NCBI GenBank assembly: GCA_001600875.1
Contig: BCLD01000026.1
Span: 48,581 to 77,386 of the forward strand
Direction of reading: 5' to 3'
Length of the DNA: 28,806 nt
Source: Solicoccozyma terricola
Lineage: Eukaryota > Basidiomycota > Tremellomycetes > Filobasidiales > Piskurozymaceae
In this document: one piece after another, positions 17,956 through 28,202 of the stretch
Numbering within the stretch: the stretch's first letter is position 1
Layout: every line of letters starts with the position of its first letter
The notes under the pieces: model-generated
Seen by the model: the letters and a program-made list of their open reading frames with translations, nothing else
What the model was told of the DNA's origin: nothing
Database searches by the model: none
Position numbers and translations under genes: made by a program

Positions 17956-20328
17956 CTAGTGATGTGGAAGATACCTTCCTATGAGGCTTGGCACCATTGT
18001 CTCTGGCATTTCAAGCTCCGGTTGAATTTTGGTATCGCCGTCGCAGTGCACAGCATAGACCAGTCCGAGGGGGTTGCCATACTTCCCCAGGAATTCGCGC
18101 CTTTGAGCAAGAAAGGCTTCGCCAAGGGTGTCACCAGTTAGGAAGCGGCGGAAGAAGTCCATGGCCCAAGCAGCAGCAAACAGCGCTGGCGTCTCACACT
18201 CTGTTCCGACAACGCCACGCGCGCCCTTAGCCATGAAGTAGGGGACAAATCCGTCGTAGAAGGCTGCGGACATCCTTGCGGACTCGCAGGCATTGATGAA
18301 AACAAGCGGACTGCCCTGAAGTTTCGTCTTGTTCCCTGCGCAGCGGTTGAGTTCGCTCAGCTTAATGGTTTCGGCGGGGTCCCTGGTCAGCGCGAGGCAG
18401 GAGCCATCTGGACCCTCCGGATCGTCGAGGCCAGCCGCTTCAGCATGGCAGTAGAAGTAAAGGATCTGGTCCAGGGTGTCACCATCAGCCAGCGCCTTCA
18501 CGAGTTCAGCGCGCGTGCGGCGGGTAATGACGTTGACGCTCGGATTCATGCTTGCCCACCAATCCTGCTGATCACCGACGAATTCCCTCCCCATCTCTAC
18601 ATCGATGTCCTCGTTGAGGTTCACGCTCACCGTGAGATTTGGAGTGCTTGCAATGGTTGAATTGGAAGTGGTTACAACAAGATCCCGTTGCAACGGAATT
18701 TGCTCGACAACGTGGCGCATGCCGATGAAGTGGTCCCAGCTCAGTTTCGCGTCATCGGAATCGTCGCCGACGTAGAGCGAGGCCCACGGAATAGGCGCAC
18801 CCTCGGCGACCACCTGGAGCTGCAATCTCCTAGCCGGATTGCACAAGTTTTTCTGCAGGCATTCGCCCATTCGCTTCGAGTCACTTCCCGCCGTATTGCC
18901 GAGGAAAATCTTGCGGAAGAGCTTTGCGCCGGCCCGTGCCATCGTTGTCAAGGCGAAGCGCTGGTCGTCTTCCTCAATCTTGATCCCCTCCTGGAAGACA
19001 TAAATACCATCCCGCAAGTAGTAGACGACTTTCAAGAACTCATCGTGCAGCAAATTGACCTCCTTCGCGAGTTCGAGGTATTTGATTTGCAAACGAGCAG
19101 TCGTAGCCTTGCCATCGAGAGTCTTTGCCAATAGGCAATCATAGGCACCGTTATTCTGTGAGATCACAAGGCACAGGTCGCGTGGCCTCACAACCTCGAC
19201 CGCCGAGCTCTGCCGTCCTTTGGCCACGAACTCGACTGGCACAGCAGGCACGGCTCCCACACCGAAGGTTACTTCGATCTGCTGGATGAAGTTGCCGTCC
19301 TTCAGGAAGGTGGCCTTGAGCCTGGAGTGGCCGCCGTGGCGCGGCGAGATATCGAAGCGCGCCTTGGTACGCGATTTGCCGGTGCGAGGCACCCTCAGCG
19401 TACCCTTCGGCTCGTCGATATCGAAATCATCGCTGTCAAGCTGGACCGTGAGCTTGACTTCGCGAGTTCCCTCGGGAAAGAGGTTCTCGTCATCGAAGCG
19501 CGAGGTGCCGACAGCCAAGCCACGCTGCACCAAGTCAACGTCCAAGGCGAGGGTATACCAGTTGTGCGTCAGCAGGGGTGTGGTCGGGTCGTGGTCCACG
19601 ATTTCGGCGTTGATCCATCGTTCCTCCGGGGCCGACGGCGCTCGAGGCGGCTCTGCGCCAGCCGCCTGTGGCAGCTCCGTGGGTTCCTCGGAGACCAGGG
19701 CGAGGGAGTCGATTGAGCCGCCGTAGCTGTCATTGCCCAAGGCTAAGCTAATTTCGCCCGACGGCGTAACCAGCGAAGGCCCTCCAGGTGGCTCTGCGCC
19801 AGGGGCCGCGGCGTAGGTGTCATCAACCGAGGCTCTCAGGTAGCGGACGCCCAAAATGATTGCCAAGGCTATCAAAGAGCTAATGCCGCCCGAGACTAGG
19901 TCGAGCGAGTCGATTGAGCCGCCGTAGCCGTCATCGAAGGTTATGCTTTCGGCCAGCAGCTCCCACGGCGTAAACGGCGAAGGCCCTCCAGGTGGCTTGC
20001 TGACGGAAAAGCAGGCGCCGACGTCCGTGTCAAGGCCTCGCTCCAACGGTTTCACAATGGGGGGAACTAGGGAGGCTATCAAGTAGCCAACGCCCAAAAT
20101 GATTGCCAAGTCTAAAGCAATGGTCCTTCCCAAGACCGAGGCTATTGCCAAGAAAGACGGGTATCCCAGGAACGAGTTTATCCATCGTTGCTGCAGTACG
20201 GCGGGAGTTGCCAGTAATGGCCCTGCAGGTGGTATTGCGACTGCCGGCGGCGGCGATTCCGGCGGTGCTTTGGGGCCAGGTTGGCGCAAGACCGTTTGCA
20301 TTACACTTCGCCCCAAAGCCGACCACAC
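17956..20328 (-). CDS. Intron-free CHAT-domain peptidase with duplicated membrane modules, 790 aa
   Basis: One uninterrupted frame of 790 codons. Residues 1-45 are proline/alanine-rich. Two related modules follow, about 70-148 and 152-215, each with a hydrophobic segment (IALDLAIILGVGYLIASL; LIALAIILGVRYLRAS), then PPGGPS, a TP motif, and YGGSIDSLxLVS. RWIN occurs at 48-51 and again at 237-240. From 240 a beta-rich domain contains HNWYTLALDVDLVQRG, FPEGTREVKLTVQLDSDDF and GTLRVPRTGKSRTKARFDI. The C-terminal third is a CHAT fold (peptidase clan CD) with His628 in YFYCHAEA and Cys681 in FINACESA, the expected His-Cys dyad. In bacteria such proteins act as proteolytic effectors of defence or cell-death modules. 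The layout and lack of introns point to bacterial origin. The two hydrophobic segments suggest membrane attachment. The ATG at 20328 is the first in frame; MQTVLRQ at residue 10 is an alternative. No neighbouring partner gene is evident. Confidence 0.85.
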   Translation of the reverse strand: MWSALGRSVMQTVLRQPGPKAPPESPPPAVAIPPAGPLLATPAVLQQRWINSFLGYPSFLAIASVLGRTIALDLAIILGVGYLIASLVPPIVKPLERGLDTDVGACFSVSKPPGGPSPFTPWELLAESITFDDGYGGSIDSLDLVSGGISSLIALAIILGVRYLRASVDDTYAAAPGAEPPGGPSLVTPSGEISLALGNDSYGGSIDSLALVSEEPTELPQAAGAEPPRAPSAPEERWINAEIVDHDPTTPLLTHNWYTLALDVDLVQRGLAVGTSRFDDENLFPEGTREVKLTVQLDSDDFDIDEPKGTLRVPRTGKSRTKARFDISPRHGGHSRLKATFLKDGNFIQQIEVTFGVGAVPAVPVEFVAKGRQSSAVEVVRPRDLCLVISQNNGAYDCLLAKTLDGKATTARLQIKYLELAKEVNLLHDEFLKVVYYLRDGIYVFQEGIKIEEDDQRFALTTMARAGAKLFRKIFLGNTAGSDSKRMGECLQKNLCNPARRLQLQVVAEGAPIPWASLYVGDDSDDAKLSWDHFIGMRHVVEQIPLQRDLVVTTSNSTIASTPNLTVSVNLNEDIDVEMGREFVGDQQDWWASMNPSVNVITRRTRAELVKALADGDTLDQILYFYCHAEAAGLDDPEGPDGSCLALTRDPAETIKLSELNRCAGNKTKLQGSPLVFINACESARMSAAFYDGFVPYFMAKGARGVVGTECETPALFAAAWAMDFFRRFLTGDTLGEAFLAQRREFLGKYGNPLGLVYAVHCDGDTKIQPELEMPETMVPSLIGRYLPHH

Positions 20329-21126
20329 CTCTCAGTCGCGATGACAGGACATAAAGTGTCAGCGCAATGCACTGCAAGTGGGTCTCCAACTGGGTCGGTC
20401 TATATTCCGTCCAATATGAGCAGACCAGCTCCATCAATCTCCCAAGCGACTAATTCGGATACTATTGGAGTCTTGCATCCATCGGACGCACAGCTGGTCT
20501 CTTCGTGCAACTGACTGAAGTGCGAGCTGTCCTCATGGTTAGGCTTACGCAGGTCGCCCGCGTAGATTGCACTCCAGGTTCCGACACGCCTATTGCAGGC
20601 GTTCAGGGAGTTGCATCCTATTTCCATTGGAATCATGCGGGTGCTAGTTCTCTCCGCATGAGCCTACGTGTACCTGCGTGCATATCTTCACGTTTAATTC
20701 CAGTTTCCACTGTGCTTACGTTGCGTTCCAGAAATTGGCCAACATGCTGGGGGTAGACATCGCCTTGGTCGACCGAAGAATCAGGGGAAGCCCTCGCCGT
20801 ATCGCCCAATAGATTGCACTCTGCCGCCGCTGACAGTGGGTCATCCAGAAACATATCAGCGAGCGGTTTGGACCCAAGCGCAACCTAGTCGTCCATCCTA
20901 CGGCCTGTGACGTAGCCGTCAAGCTGCCAGTCCCCATTACCAACACATCTCTTGCTGAACGAGGGAGCTTATTATTGAGCATTGCCTGGACCTTGGGACC
21001 TGAGTTGGCAGGTGGCCCTAAAGTCGTCATTGCGGGTTTACATGAATGTTGATATGGAATGCCGGTCGAGAGGGGCTGTTGGAAATGACATCGCGTCCGG
21101 AATTCCAAATCAGTAGTTCGGACTGC
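20329..21126. other. Upstream region of the CHAT gene; no supported gene
   Basis: Long frames occur on both strands (minus 20716-21108, plus around 20715-20815 with KLANMLGVDIALVDRRIRG), but none continues far or has splice support. A weak minus-strand TATA-like motif lies near 20400. The promoter of the CHAT gene should lie here. Confidence 0.3.
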
Positions 21127-21435
21127 TTAGTGTTTGTTGAGAAGAGGTGAGGAGAGGCGATGGAAGGACAGCTGGTTGGTAGGAGACGATGGGAGGACGA
21201 TATGGCGGGAAGATGAAGTGATGGATAGATGGGCGAATGCCATGGATGGGTGGATGGACAAGGAGAGGAGGAAACAACGAGGCGGATGAGGGAGTGAGGT
21301 AGGATGCGAGGAACGTGGCGTGTAGGAGGGATGTGAGGGCATGGTGAGTGGAATAAGCGGCGCCAGTGGTATAGGAGTGATGTGAGTGTGGGTATGCGTG
21401 TACAGGTGGCAGTCGCGAGAGGATAGGACACGATA
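21127..21435. repeat. Purine-rich, strand-asymmetric low-complexity tract
   Basis: The plus strand is dominated by G and A with many GGATG, GGAGG, ATGGATGG and GTGAG words and few C. All three minus-strand frames remain open for over 100 codons because stop codons need a base mix that is rare here; these frames are therefore not evidence of genes. It looks like a decayed satellite. Confidence 0.65.
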
Positions 21436-21854
21436 CATGGCCGGAGTCAAGCAGGAACGTGTCAGCTTTGCCCAAGCGGCCGATACTATGGGGCCCTCTT
21501 TGGCTCTGATGCAGTTAACAGGTAATGGATATGTCCGAGGGGAGCGTACGGCAGCGTAGGAGATGTAGGGACCAAAAGCAGCTGCAGCTATCGGCTGAGG
21601 TGGTCTTTCCTAGGCATATTAGATTGTATATACTAAGTTTTCATAATTTCGCTCAAAGTAGGACGAATTCGAGCAATCTCTTCAAATCTAAATCCCCCCC
21701 CAAGCCCTCTGCATCCTCCTAGCGGATCCTATGACTTTTTAGGATGATCGTGTGACCATCCGAGGCCTCGAAAGCTCTGGAAAAGCGCTTGAACAGCTGA
21801 CTTGAAATGTCGGCATGTGATTGTTGAATTTGCACGTGATACAGCTCGACCCAA

Positions 21855-22014
21855 GTTGACCGAAGAGGGCATCTTTTCACGAGTGGCATTAAGCAGTTAG
21901 CAGGATGGCCCTGCAAGCTTAACTCCAGTCACCTGTTGACCGAATAGGGCGCTTTTCACGAGTGGCATTAAGCAGGTGGTAGGATGTTCCTACAAGCTTA
22001 ACTCCAGTCACCTG
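21855..22014. repeat. Tandem duplication, two 80-bp units
   Basis: Unit 1 (21855-21934) and unit 2 (21935-22014) both start GTTGACCGAA, share TTTTCACGAGTGGCATTAAG, and end AAGCTTAACTCCAGTCACCTG minus one or two bases at most. They differ by a few substitutions, so the duplication is fairly recent. Confidence 0.85.
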
Positions 22015-22482
22015 AGGGTGTTCCAAGTACATCTATCGAGAGGTACAGGTGCTGCACATCTTTCCTGATGATTTCAGGTGTCTGCGCTCTCTTTTGTAAT
22101 CCCTACATAGGTCGAAACTTTCTGGTTCGGCCTAATGATGAAAATTTAAGGACTTTATTGAGACCTCATTTTTACCTAATCGCTATAAGCCTCCTCCATC
22201 AAGCCCCCTATAAGCTGAAACGTTGCAGTGAGGCCTTGACTTTGGGAGGAGTTATGCCGGACAACTGAAGCAGGGGACTGGGAAGACCTCTGTGAGAGTC
22301 ACCTCGACCTAGCCAGGACCATCGCCTGCTGCGTATGCACACGGGTCACGTGACCTGCCATCACCCCATAGCTACTAGACACGACTGCGGTCGGGACCCT
22401 TGTACATGATGTCAACAACACCATCTCCCGATCCCTGCCCCTGACCCTACGGACGTGCCAGTACAGGTAGGAGTAACAAGCC

Positions 22483-25221
22483 TCAGTTGACCGACGACGC
22501 AATCAATAGGCTGCAAACGCTGCCTAGCCCGATTGGTGAAAGGCGGAGAACCCGATGTTCATGCGTTCCTCGAACTTCTGGCAGGATTTTGCCCCAAGTA
22601 CCTCGACGCTAGCAACGTCATGCCAAAAACTGTTTACACCCTCCAACGCCTCCTTTGCTCGAGGAGCACCCATTGACATTCCTCCAAGGTACCCTTCAAA
22701 CGAAACGCCGCGTCGTCCGGACAGTTGTCAAGATCTTCGTGATGCTCGCCTGCTTGCATCGGCAGAAGTGGAGTTTAACAGTCCGGGGAAACAATCTGGA
22801 CGATCTGGACGTCAGCATCGATCTTTGGCGTCGCATCACTGCAGCACGTTGGATCTTGGATCTGGCTCTCCCCTTCGCCGCGAACGGCATTCTGTTGGGC
22901 TTCGCCTCCGCACTGGTCGACGGCGCTGAACGATCATCGCCGCCCAGCAAAGCAGCAGAATACCTCGCCGAGGCCAAAATCGTGGTCCAACGAACGTGCG
23001 AGGAGCGACCAATTGTCTCCAACTATACTCCAGTGTGCGCCCTGCTGGATAGACGGATCGAAGTCGCAAGTTCGGCTCTTGGCAGGACCTGCATATCGCT
23101 TTGTTCACAGGAACTGGCATATGCATTTCTTGTCAGTCCATTCCCCCAGGTACCAGGGGATGTCTACAAGCAGTATGAGCTCATGGACGAAATTGAAACA
23201 TTATTCGAAACGGCGGTGCATACTGCGGACAAGAATCTTCTGGAGGCCACATTCGTCAACATCGGTGAACGGGCAAAGGACTGTCGGCAGATTGTGTTCA
23301 TGCCAAATTTACGCAGCGAAATTCTTGGCATGGTGACAGTAGACCATGAAATGCACACAAAATACTTCCGATCTGAAGTGGATAAGCTTACATACATCGC
23401 ATGCCTCTGCACCTGGCTCTTGCATTGTGCGAAAGGAGAGTCCCGCCGGTGATTGCTGGACATGTTAAAGAGTCTCACACGCGAATGGTCTGATATAGGG
23501 ACCAGTGCCGAACCGCTGATAATGCTCGCCCTCATACTCTCTCGCCTCCTCGACGGAAAGGATGCGGAGGTCGCACATTCAATAACATTGCTTTTGGCAA
23601 GGGATGTGCGAAGAGCACCTTTAATCAGTCGGTTCGTGGATCACATAAGGCAACGGCGTAACGACTCGCAAGCCTACGATCTCATGCCAAAGAGCTTCAA
23701 CTTGCCGAGTGCAACCGCCGAAAAATTGGACGCCATGATACAGGTCGCGCCGTCCCTCTCGATGTCTTACGGTGCCAAATGGTGGTTGGCGCGCGTTGGA
23801 TTGCAATTGCGGGTTGCCGAAAGCCCTGATCTTCGCTTACAGTTGGCGTTCCAAGTGGCCTCTTTGTTGGTGGAACGAGGGAATATCGAAGCGGCGAAGA
23901 ACATTTCCTGGGAGTCCCTCGGTGGGTCGACTCCAGCAAAGTAAACTGGTCATCTTGGATTCGACACAAGTCATCGCTAACCATCAGGACATGTGTTGAC
24001 GTGATGGCATACACATACCTGAATTGCAGCGGGGACGCTGCACCATTAATCGAAAGGCTGGAAACCTGACATCATTCCCCTAGCTGGTTATACCTACAAT
24101 TGCGGCTCGCTACGCTGTGGCGCGAAGCATCCCCATTTTAAGATCTACAGGATGCTTTCAACAAATGTCGGCTCGCCATTGAAGAGCTGGACGACAGGGA
24201 CACGAAAGCTAGAGATGCAGCCTGGAGAGCCAAGAAGGAGGCGGCAGACAGGAAGATGATATCCTTACTGAAGACGTTTATCTCGGCATCCGGCACACAC
24301 TCCCTTCTCCGCGGGGCAGGCATACAAAAAATACGTGAAGCTGCGGGCAAACTGGGCTCCATCGCCACGATCATACCAAACCCCTGTCACGGGAAGGTCT
24401 CGTACGCCTTAATCGTTCAACAGGGAGATGTCTTCAAAATCCCTCTGGAATCTCTGAACCCAGCATTGCCCACTGTGGTCGATGAGTATGAAGCGATATT
24501 GAGCCGTGTGGAGGATGAGGAGGCGGTCGCGCAGAATGCTGCATTGATGAGTGCGCTTCTCGCCAAGTTGTGGGACGTATTGGTAGGTCCAATCTTGCAA
24601 CAAGTGAAGACAAATCGAATAGTCTGGATACCTTTGGGCCAACTGGCGTGCCTTCCACTGCATGCCGTTGGGCACGACGGAGATCGGTCTCGCAGTGCTC
24701 TGGATCTAGTGACCTCAACTTATGCGCCTTCTATCACAGCGTTGCTGTACTCGAGTGAGATCAGAGATTACAAGCGGGATATCGTCCGGCGACGACCTAA
24801 AAACAGGGCGACAAGCATGCTCTTTGTCGGTATGCGATTTCTCCTGGGGACCTGTGGCCTGAAACTTGCGGCGGACTTGATAGAGAAAGAACACGTTGAG
24901 GCATTAAAGGGCACCCGGGTGAAAAGTCTCGTAACAAAGGACGGCGAATCTTTGGCTGTAACCTCTTCGAGAGTCCTTGATGACCTACGCGAGTACGACA
25001 TCTTCCATTTCTCTGGCCATGGACAACGCCACAACGACCTGTTGGAAAGCTTTCTGGTGCTTGATGACTGGCAAAAGTCGTCCCTGACGATAGACCGAAT
25101 CGCTAGTAGGAACCTGACAACAGACAGCGGATCATCACTGGCGGTCCTGTTGGGATGTCACAGTGCGAAGGTGCCCGACGCGCCATCAAGCGAGATGATA
25201 CACAGGTTCAGTGACAAATAG
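22483..25221 (+). pseudogene. Decayed fungal TPR/CHAT protein
   Basis: The N-terminal helical part reads PDVHAFLELLAGFCPKYLDA and MPKTVYTLQRLLC in one frame. One base is missing near 22672, after which LTFLQGTLQTKRRVVRTVVK continues in another frame for 770 nt. In-frame stops then interrupt otherwise open sequence at 23450-23452 (TGA), 24067-24069 (TGA) and 24139-24141 (TAA). A normal intron, 23941-23988 (GTAAAC..CATCAG with a CTAAC branch), lies between. The rest carries the CHAT linker coiled coil (CRLAIEELDDRDTKARDAAW) and a CHAT domain with RIVWIPLGQLACLPLHAVG, the His in FHFSGHGQ, and Cys in VLLGCHSAK. Soon after the Cys the expected ending is replaced by a short unrelated tail and stop. 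Family: fungal TPR/CHAT proteins, expanded in agaricomycetes. The 5' end is uncertain. Confidence 0.75.
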
Positions 25222-25231
25222 ACATGGTTCC

Positions 25232-25981
25232 TCATACAGACATTGCTGATACCCATACTCCACCTTTTCTCTTGTAACAGTTCACCCTAGGTATGCTAAT
25301 TGCCGGTTCCACTTCGACCTTCCAGCCGGCTGCCACTTCGATGCTGCCCATCTCGTGGTAGCTTGATCCCTGCTGAACCCCTGCAACGGTCTTTTCATAC
25401 GAGATCGTGGCATATCGACTAGCCGAGCCGGGTCGGAGCAGGAAAGCAGTCTGCTTCGTAGTGTCATCGGGGGAAGAGGCTGGACCGAGTTCAAGCCACA
25501 CGACCGGAAGCGTGTAAACCTGCTTGGATTTGGCTTTAGAACAGCGAGCACGGACTGTACGTTGCATACAGAGGCCATTATATACCTGCGATTGCACCCC
25601 CACTGTAGCGGATGTGAGCCCAGCCGAGATGTTACCGCCTGTAAGAAGGCGGCGGGGTTTGCCCTCGGACAGCACCACCTTGATGCTGGCATCGAGCAAA
25701 CGATTGCAGACAAAGATCTGTTCAGCAAACCGTTGCATGAGGTTCGCCTTCACTCCCTAGAGACAGGCAATGTTGTGAGCCAATGGCGCCATGCAAGAGC
25801 TACCGGGACCTACCAGGACTTTGGGGAGGATGATCCGTTCCACGGGCTCCAATGTGTCGCCATTCGGTAGCTGCCATTGCAGCTGTGGTTGCGCTAGTAG
25901 AGCTTCGTTGGTGATCTGCTTGAGGGGGTCAAAGTCGGACACCGTCTCGGTCTCTACAATGGGAGGGTGGCTATCCGACAT
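25232..25981 (-). CDS. Unidentified three-exon gene, 208 aa
   Basis: Exons are 25981-25814, 25756-25586 and 25519-25232; both introns are phase 0, 57 and 66 nt, with GTAGGT..CTCTAG and GTATAT..AAGCAG borders. The model is fully open. The N-terminus (MSDSHPPIVETETVSDFDPL) is acidic and lacks a signal peptide. The middle has QRFAEQIFVCNRLLDASIKV and GNISAGLTSATVGVQSQ. The last exon is beta-like: TLPVVWLELGPASSPDDT, RPGSASRYATISYEKTVAGV, GSIEVAAGWKVEVEPAISI, ending in a short basic tail. Four cysteines are present, two of them in exon 2. It converges tail-to-tail on the CHAT pseudogene with 10 bases between stops. I do not recognise the family. Confidence 0.65.
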
Positions 25982-26877
25982 GGTCAGGCCGTACGACAGA
26001 AGTCAATTACGGTGGGCAGAAGGATGGGGAACCCCTCTATTCATATGCAACCTCCCTGTATCTGGGAGGAAGTGTGGTTTCAGCGCATCCAAACACTATT
26101 CGGCAAATGTTCCGAGGCAAGCGACCGCAGATGGCTGGAAAGGCACAGTGGCGGATCCAAGTACCCCAGACCAGCTGACGATGTAAGCGGACTAGGAATA
26201 TGTTGAATATAGACGCATCCGGTCATAGAACATTAGGCAACAGGACTCAAGATGGAAAGAAGGTTGGAAGCACGAATGTCTCAAGGACTAGTGTGAGACA
26301 CAAGGAAGTGAGACAGGGAAACAATGGATCTCACTCTCGCGAGGAAGATCGCGTCACCTCGCGGAATCGGGCGCGTGAAGTTTGCGGCCTGGTTTGTGCG
26401 AGCCGCCGACCCTCTTCATCTTCCTTGGAGCAGGTGTTTCCATAGCCACCACTCAAGAGACCGACAGTGAGGCGGTAGAATGGAATTAGCTGCTTAAACA
26501 GGGATGCAGATTCGCAAAGACAGCCTGTTTTTTGGTAGATTCAGTACCACAGTGAGCTGAGATTCGCAGGACACCGTTGAAAGACTGGACTAGGCGAAGA
26601 AAACAAAAAGACAGGCTAGGCTATCTTTTCATTCTTTGGGCAGTACCCAGTTTCTGGCTTCTCCAAGCACGAAAGACCTTGAGCGGAATGGGATTTTTTT
26701 TTCACTTCCTGGATCATCAGAAGAAACGAAATGGATTACGGGACGATCCCGATTGGAAGTGCAGCAATCCGGGTAAGCCTTTGACCCGCACCGGCCGTCG
26801 ACCTACTACTTGACACGATGAATTGAAACCTCTCCTGTCCCTTGATCCGGCACCTAGAAAATGGACCGGCGTATTGA
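25982..26877. other. No supported gene
   Basis: Upstream region of the three-exon orphan gene. Short frames only. A T9 run lies near 26694. The internal part of the copia element expected to the left of 26878 is not recognisable here. Confidence 0.4.
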
Positions 26878-27108
26878 GTTAACAATGAGGCAATCCTACT
26901 CTCCAAGGACCCCGTCAATCATAATCGATCCAAGCACATTGACATTCGCCATCATTTCCTCAGGGACAAGGTACTCGATAACACAGTCGAATTATTGAAC
27001 GTCCCTACAGAGGAAAACCTTGCAGATATCCTCACCAAACCTCTAGGCTCTGACGTCTTCACAGGTCTTCGTACAAGGATGGGGATTGAGACGGCACCGA
27101 CAAGGTAG
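26878..27108 (+). mobile_element. Copia polyprotein C-terminus (RNase H end)
   Basis: The frame reads NEAILLSKDPVNHNRSKHID followed by IRHHFLRDKV, VPTEENLADILTKPLGS and a stop at 27106-27108. NxSKHIDIRxHFxRxxV and ENxADILTKPL are signatures of the end of Ty1/copia polyproteins. Everything upstream is missing, so the element is 5' truncated. It is followed after 100 bases by an LTR in the same orientation. Confidence 0.85.
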
Positions 27109-27208
27109 TGGGGCAGTCTGGATGATGTTGTCTTACGTGGCTTTGCACCACCTGGGCCTGGATGCCAAAATCCAGCTCTCCTGCCTCCCACGCTCGAGCG
27201 AGGCGGTG

Positions 27209-27378
27209 TGTTGAATATCGGCACTCTTCATGTGTCTAGGTTATCATGGCTACGTCGCGTCCATCTCAATGTCGCGTCCATCTCAACTGCTTTACTAGCC
27301 TCACCACCAAAGGGGTTCTCTACTCTTCAACATCACTATAGTTGCTGAGGCAGAGATCCCAGTCCATTCCTCTTAACA
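27209..27378 (+). mobile_element. 3' LTR of the copia element, 170 bp
   Basis: It starts TGTTGAATATCGGCACTCTT and ends CCATTCCTCTTAACA, giving TGTT/AACA ends. It is preceded by a short G-rich tract (GAGCGAGGCGG) that may be the polypurine tract. The same sequence recurs at 28487-28798. Within it CGTCGCGTCCATCTCAA is duplicated in tandem. Confidence 0.75.
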
Positions 27379-28202
27379 CGTACTGCAGTTGAAAGGGTCT
27401 CTGCTTGACTAAATCTGCCAAATCGCCTTTCCCAATGGCAGCGGTGCACTTGAAAATTGGTTCTGTTTGGAAAAATCCTCAATTCATTTTTTAAGTACAA
27501 GAATAAATTGTGTACGCCGGTGGCGGTGCACCTTTCTTTACATGGCTCCGTTTTGACGAGATTAACCGCAAGCTGCGGAATCTAGACTTCCCCCCCTCAG
27601 CCCTTATTTTCTACGGACTTTTGCCCGTAAGCCGAACCCATTCTTTCAACTTCTTTCTGTCTGGTCGCAGCACGTTTTGCACACGCGATATGGTCCTTGT
27701 ATCGCCGCTCAAGAGCGCCGCCAATAATGGTTGGGCAATGGCCATCTTTCAACATCAATTTCTAATGTAAATTGGACGACATTGGATGAAAAGCTACAAG
27801 ATCGTTCTCTGAGAGGCCGGAAACCACATAATGTCTTTTTCCGAATAGGTCAAAGAGGTAGATGTTGATTAGGGGAAGTGGATCAGGATGGAAACTTTTT
27901 GGTTATCAGCGCACGTGGTTATCGTACGCTGGTTAAACCGTTTGGTCCCTTCCAAGGTGAATTGTCGCTTCGTTGCGAGCACGCTGCGGTAAGGACTGAT
28001 AAATCCCAGTACGAGTTTCCAATTGCCAAGCTTCTCTTCTGGAGCGACAATTGTATGCGCTTGTACCCTTCGAGATGCTGTCGTGCATTAAACATTTATC
28101 CTCCAACCGGCCGCGCCTCATGACAGCGATGAATATCACCATTATGAATTGACCGTTGTGCATTGTCCCTTCGCCGGAAATGACATTGCCAGGGTAGACA
28201 AG
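27379..28202. other. No supported gene
   Basis: Two plus-strand frames (27510-27770, with GGGAPFFTWLRFDEINRKLR; 27878-28123, with DGNFLVISARGYRTLVKPFG) look mildly protein-like but are unrecognised and lack splice support. They could be fragments of transposons. Confidence 0.3.

Noticed and set aside
18445..19726. Several plus-strand frames of 71-168 codons
   Set aside because: They are shadows of the 790-codon CHAT frame on the minus strand, caused by its GC-rich codons.
20705..20815. PRPP-synthetase-like stretch with KLANMLGVDIALVDRR
   Set aside because: Only about 30 codons look suggestive and the frame stops at once; too short to support.
21027..21475. Three overlapping minus-strand frames of 107-134 codons
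   Set aside because: They arise from base skew in a purine-rich tract; composition is simple and no domain is seen.
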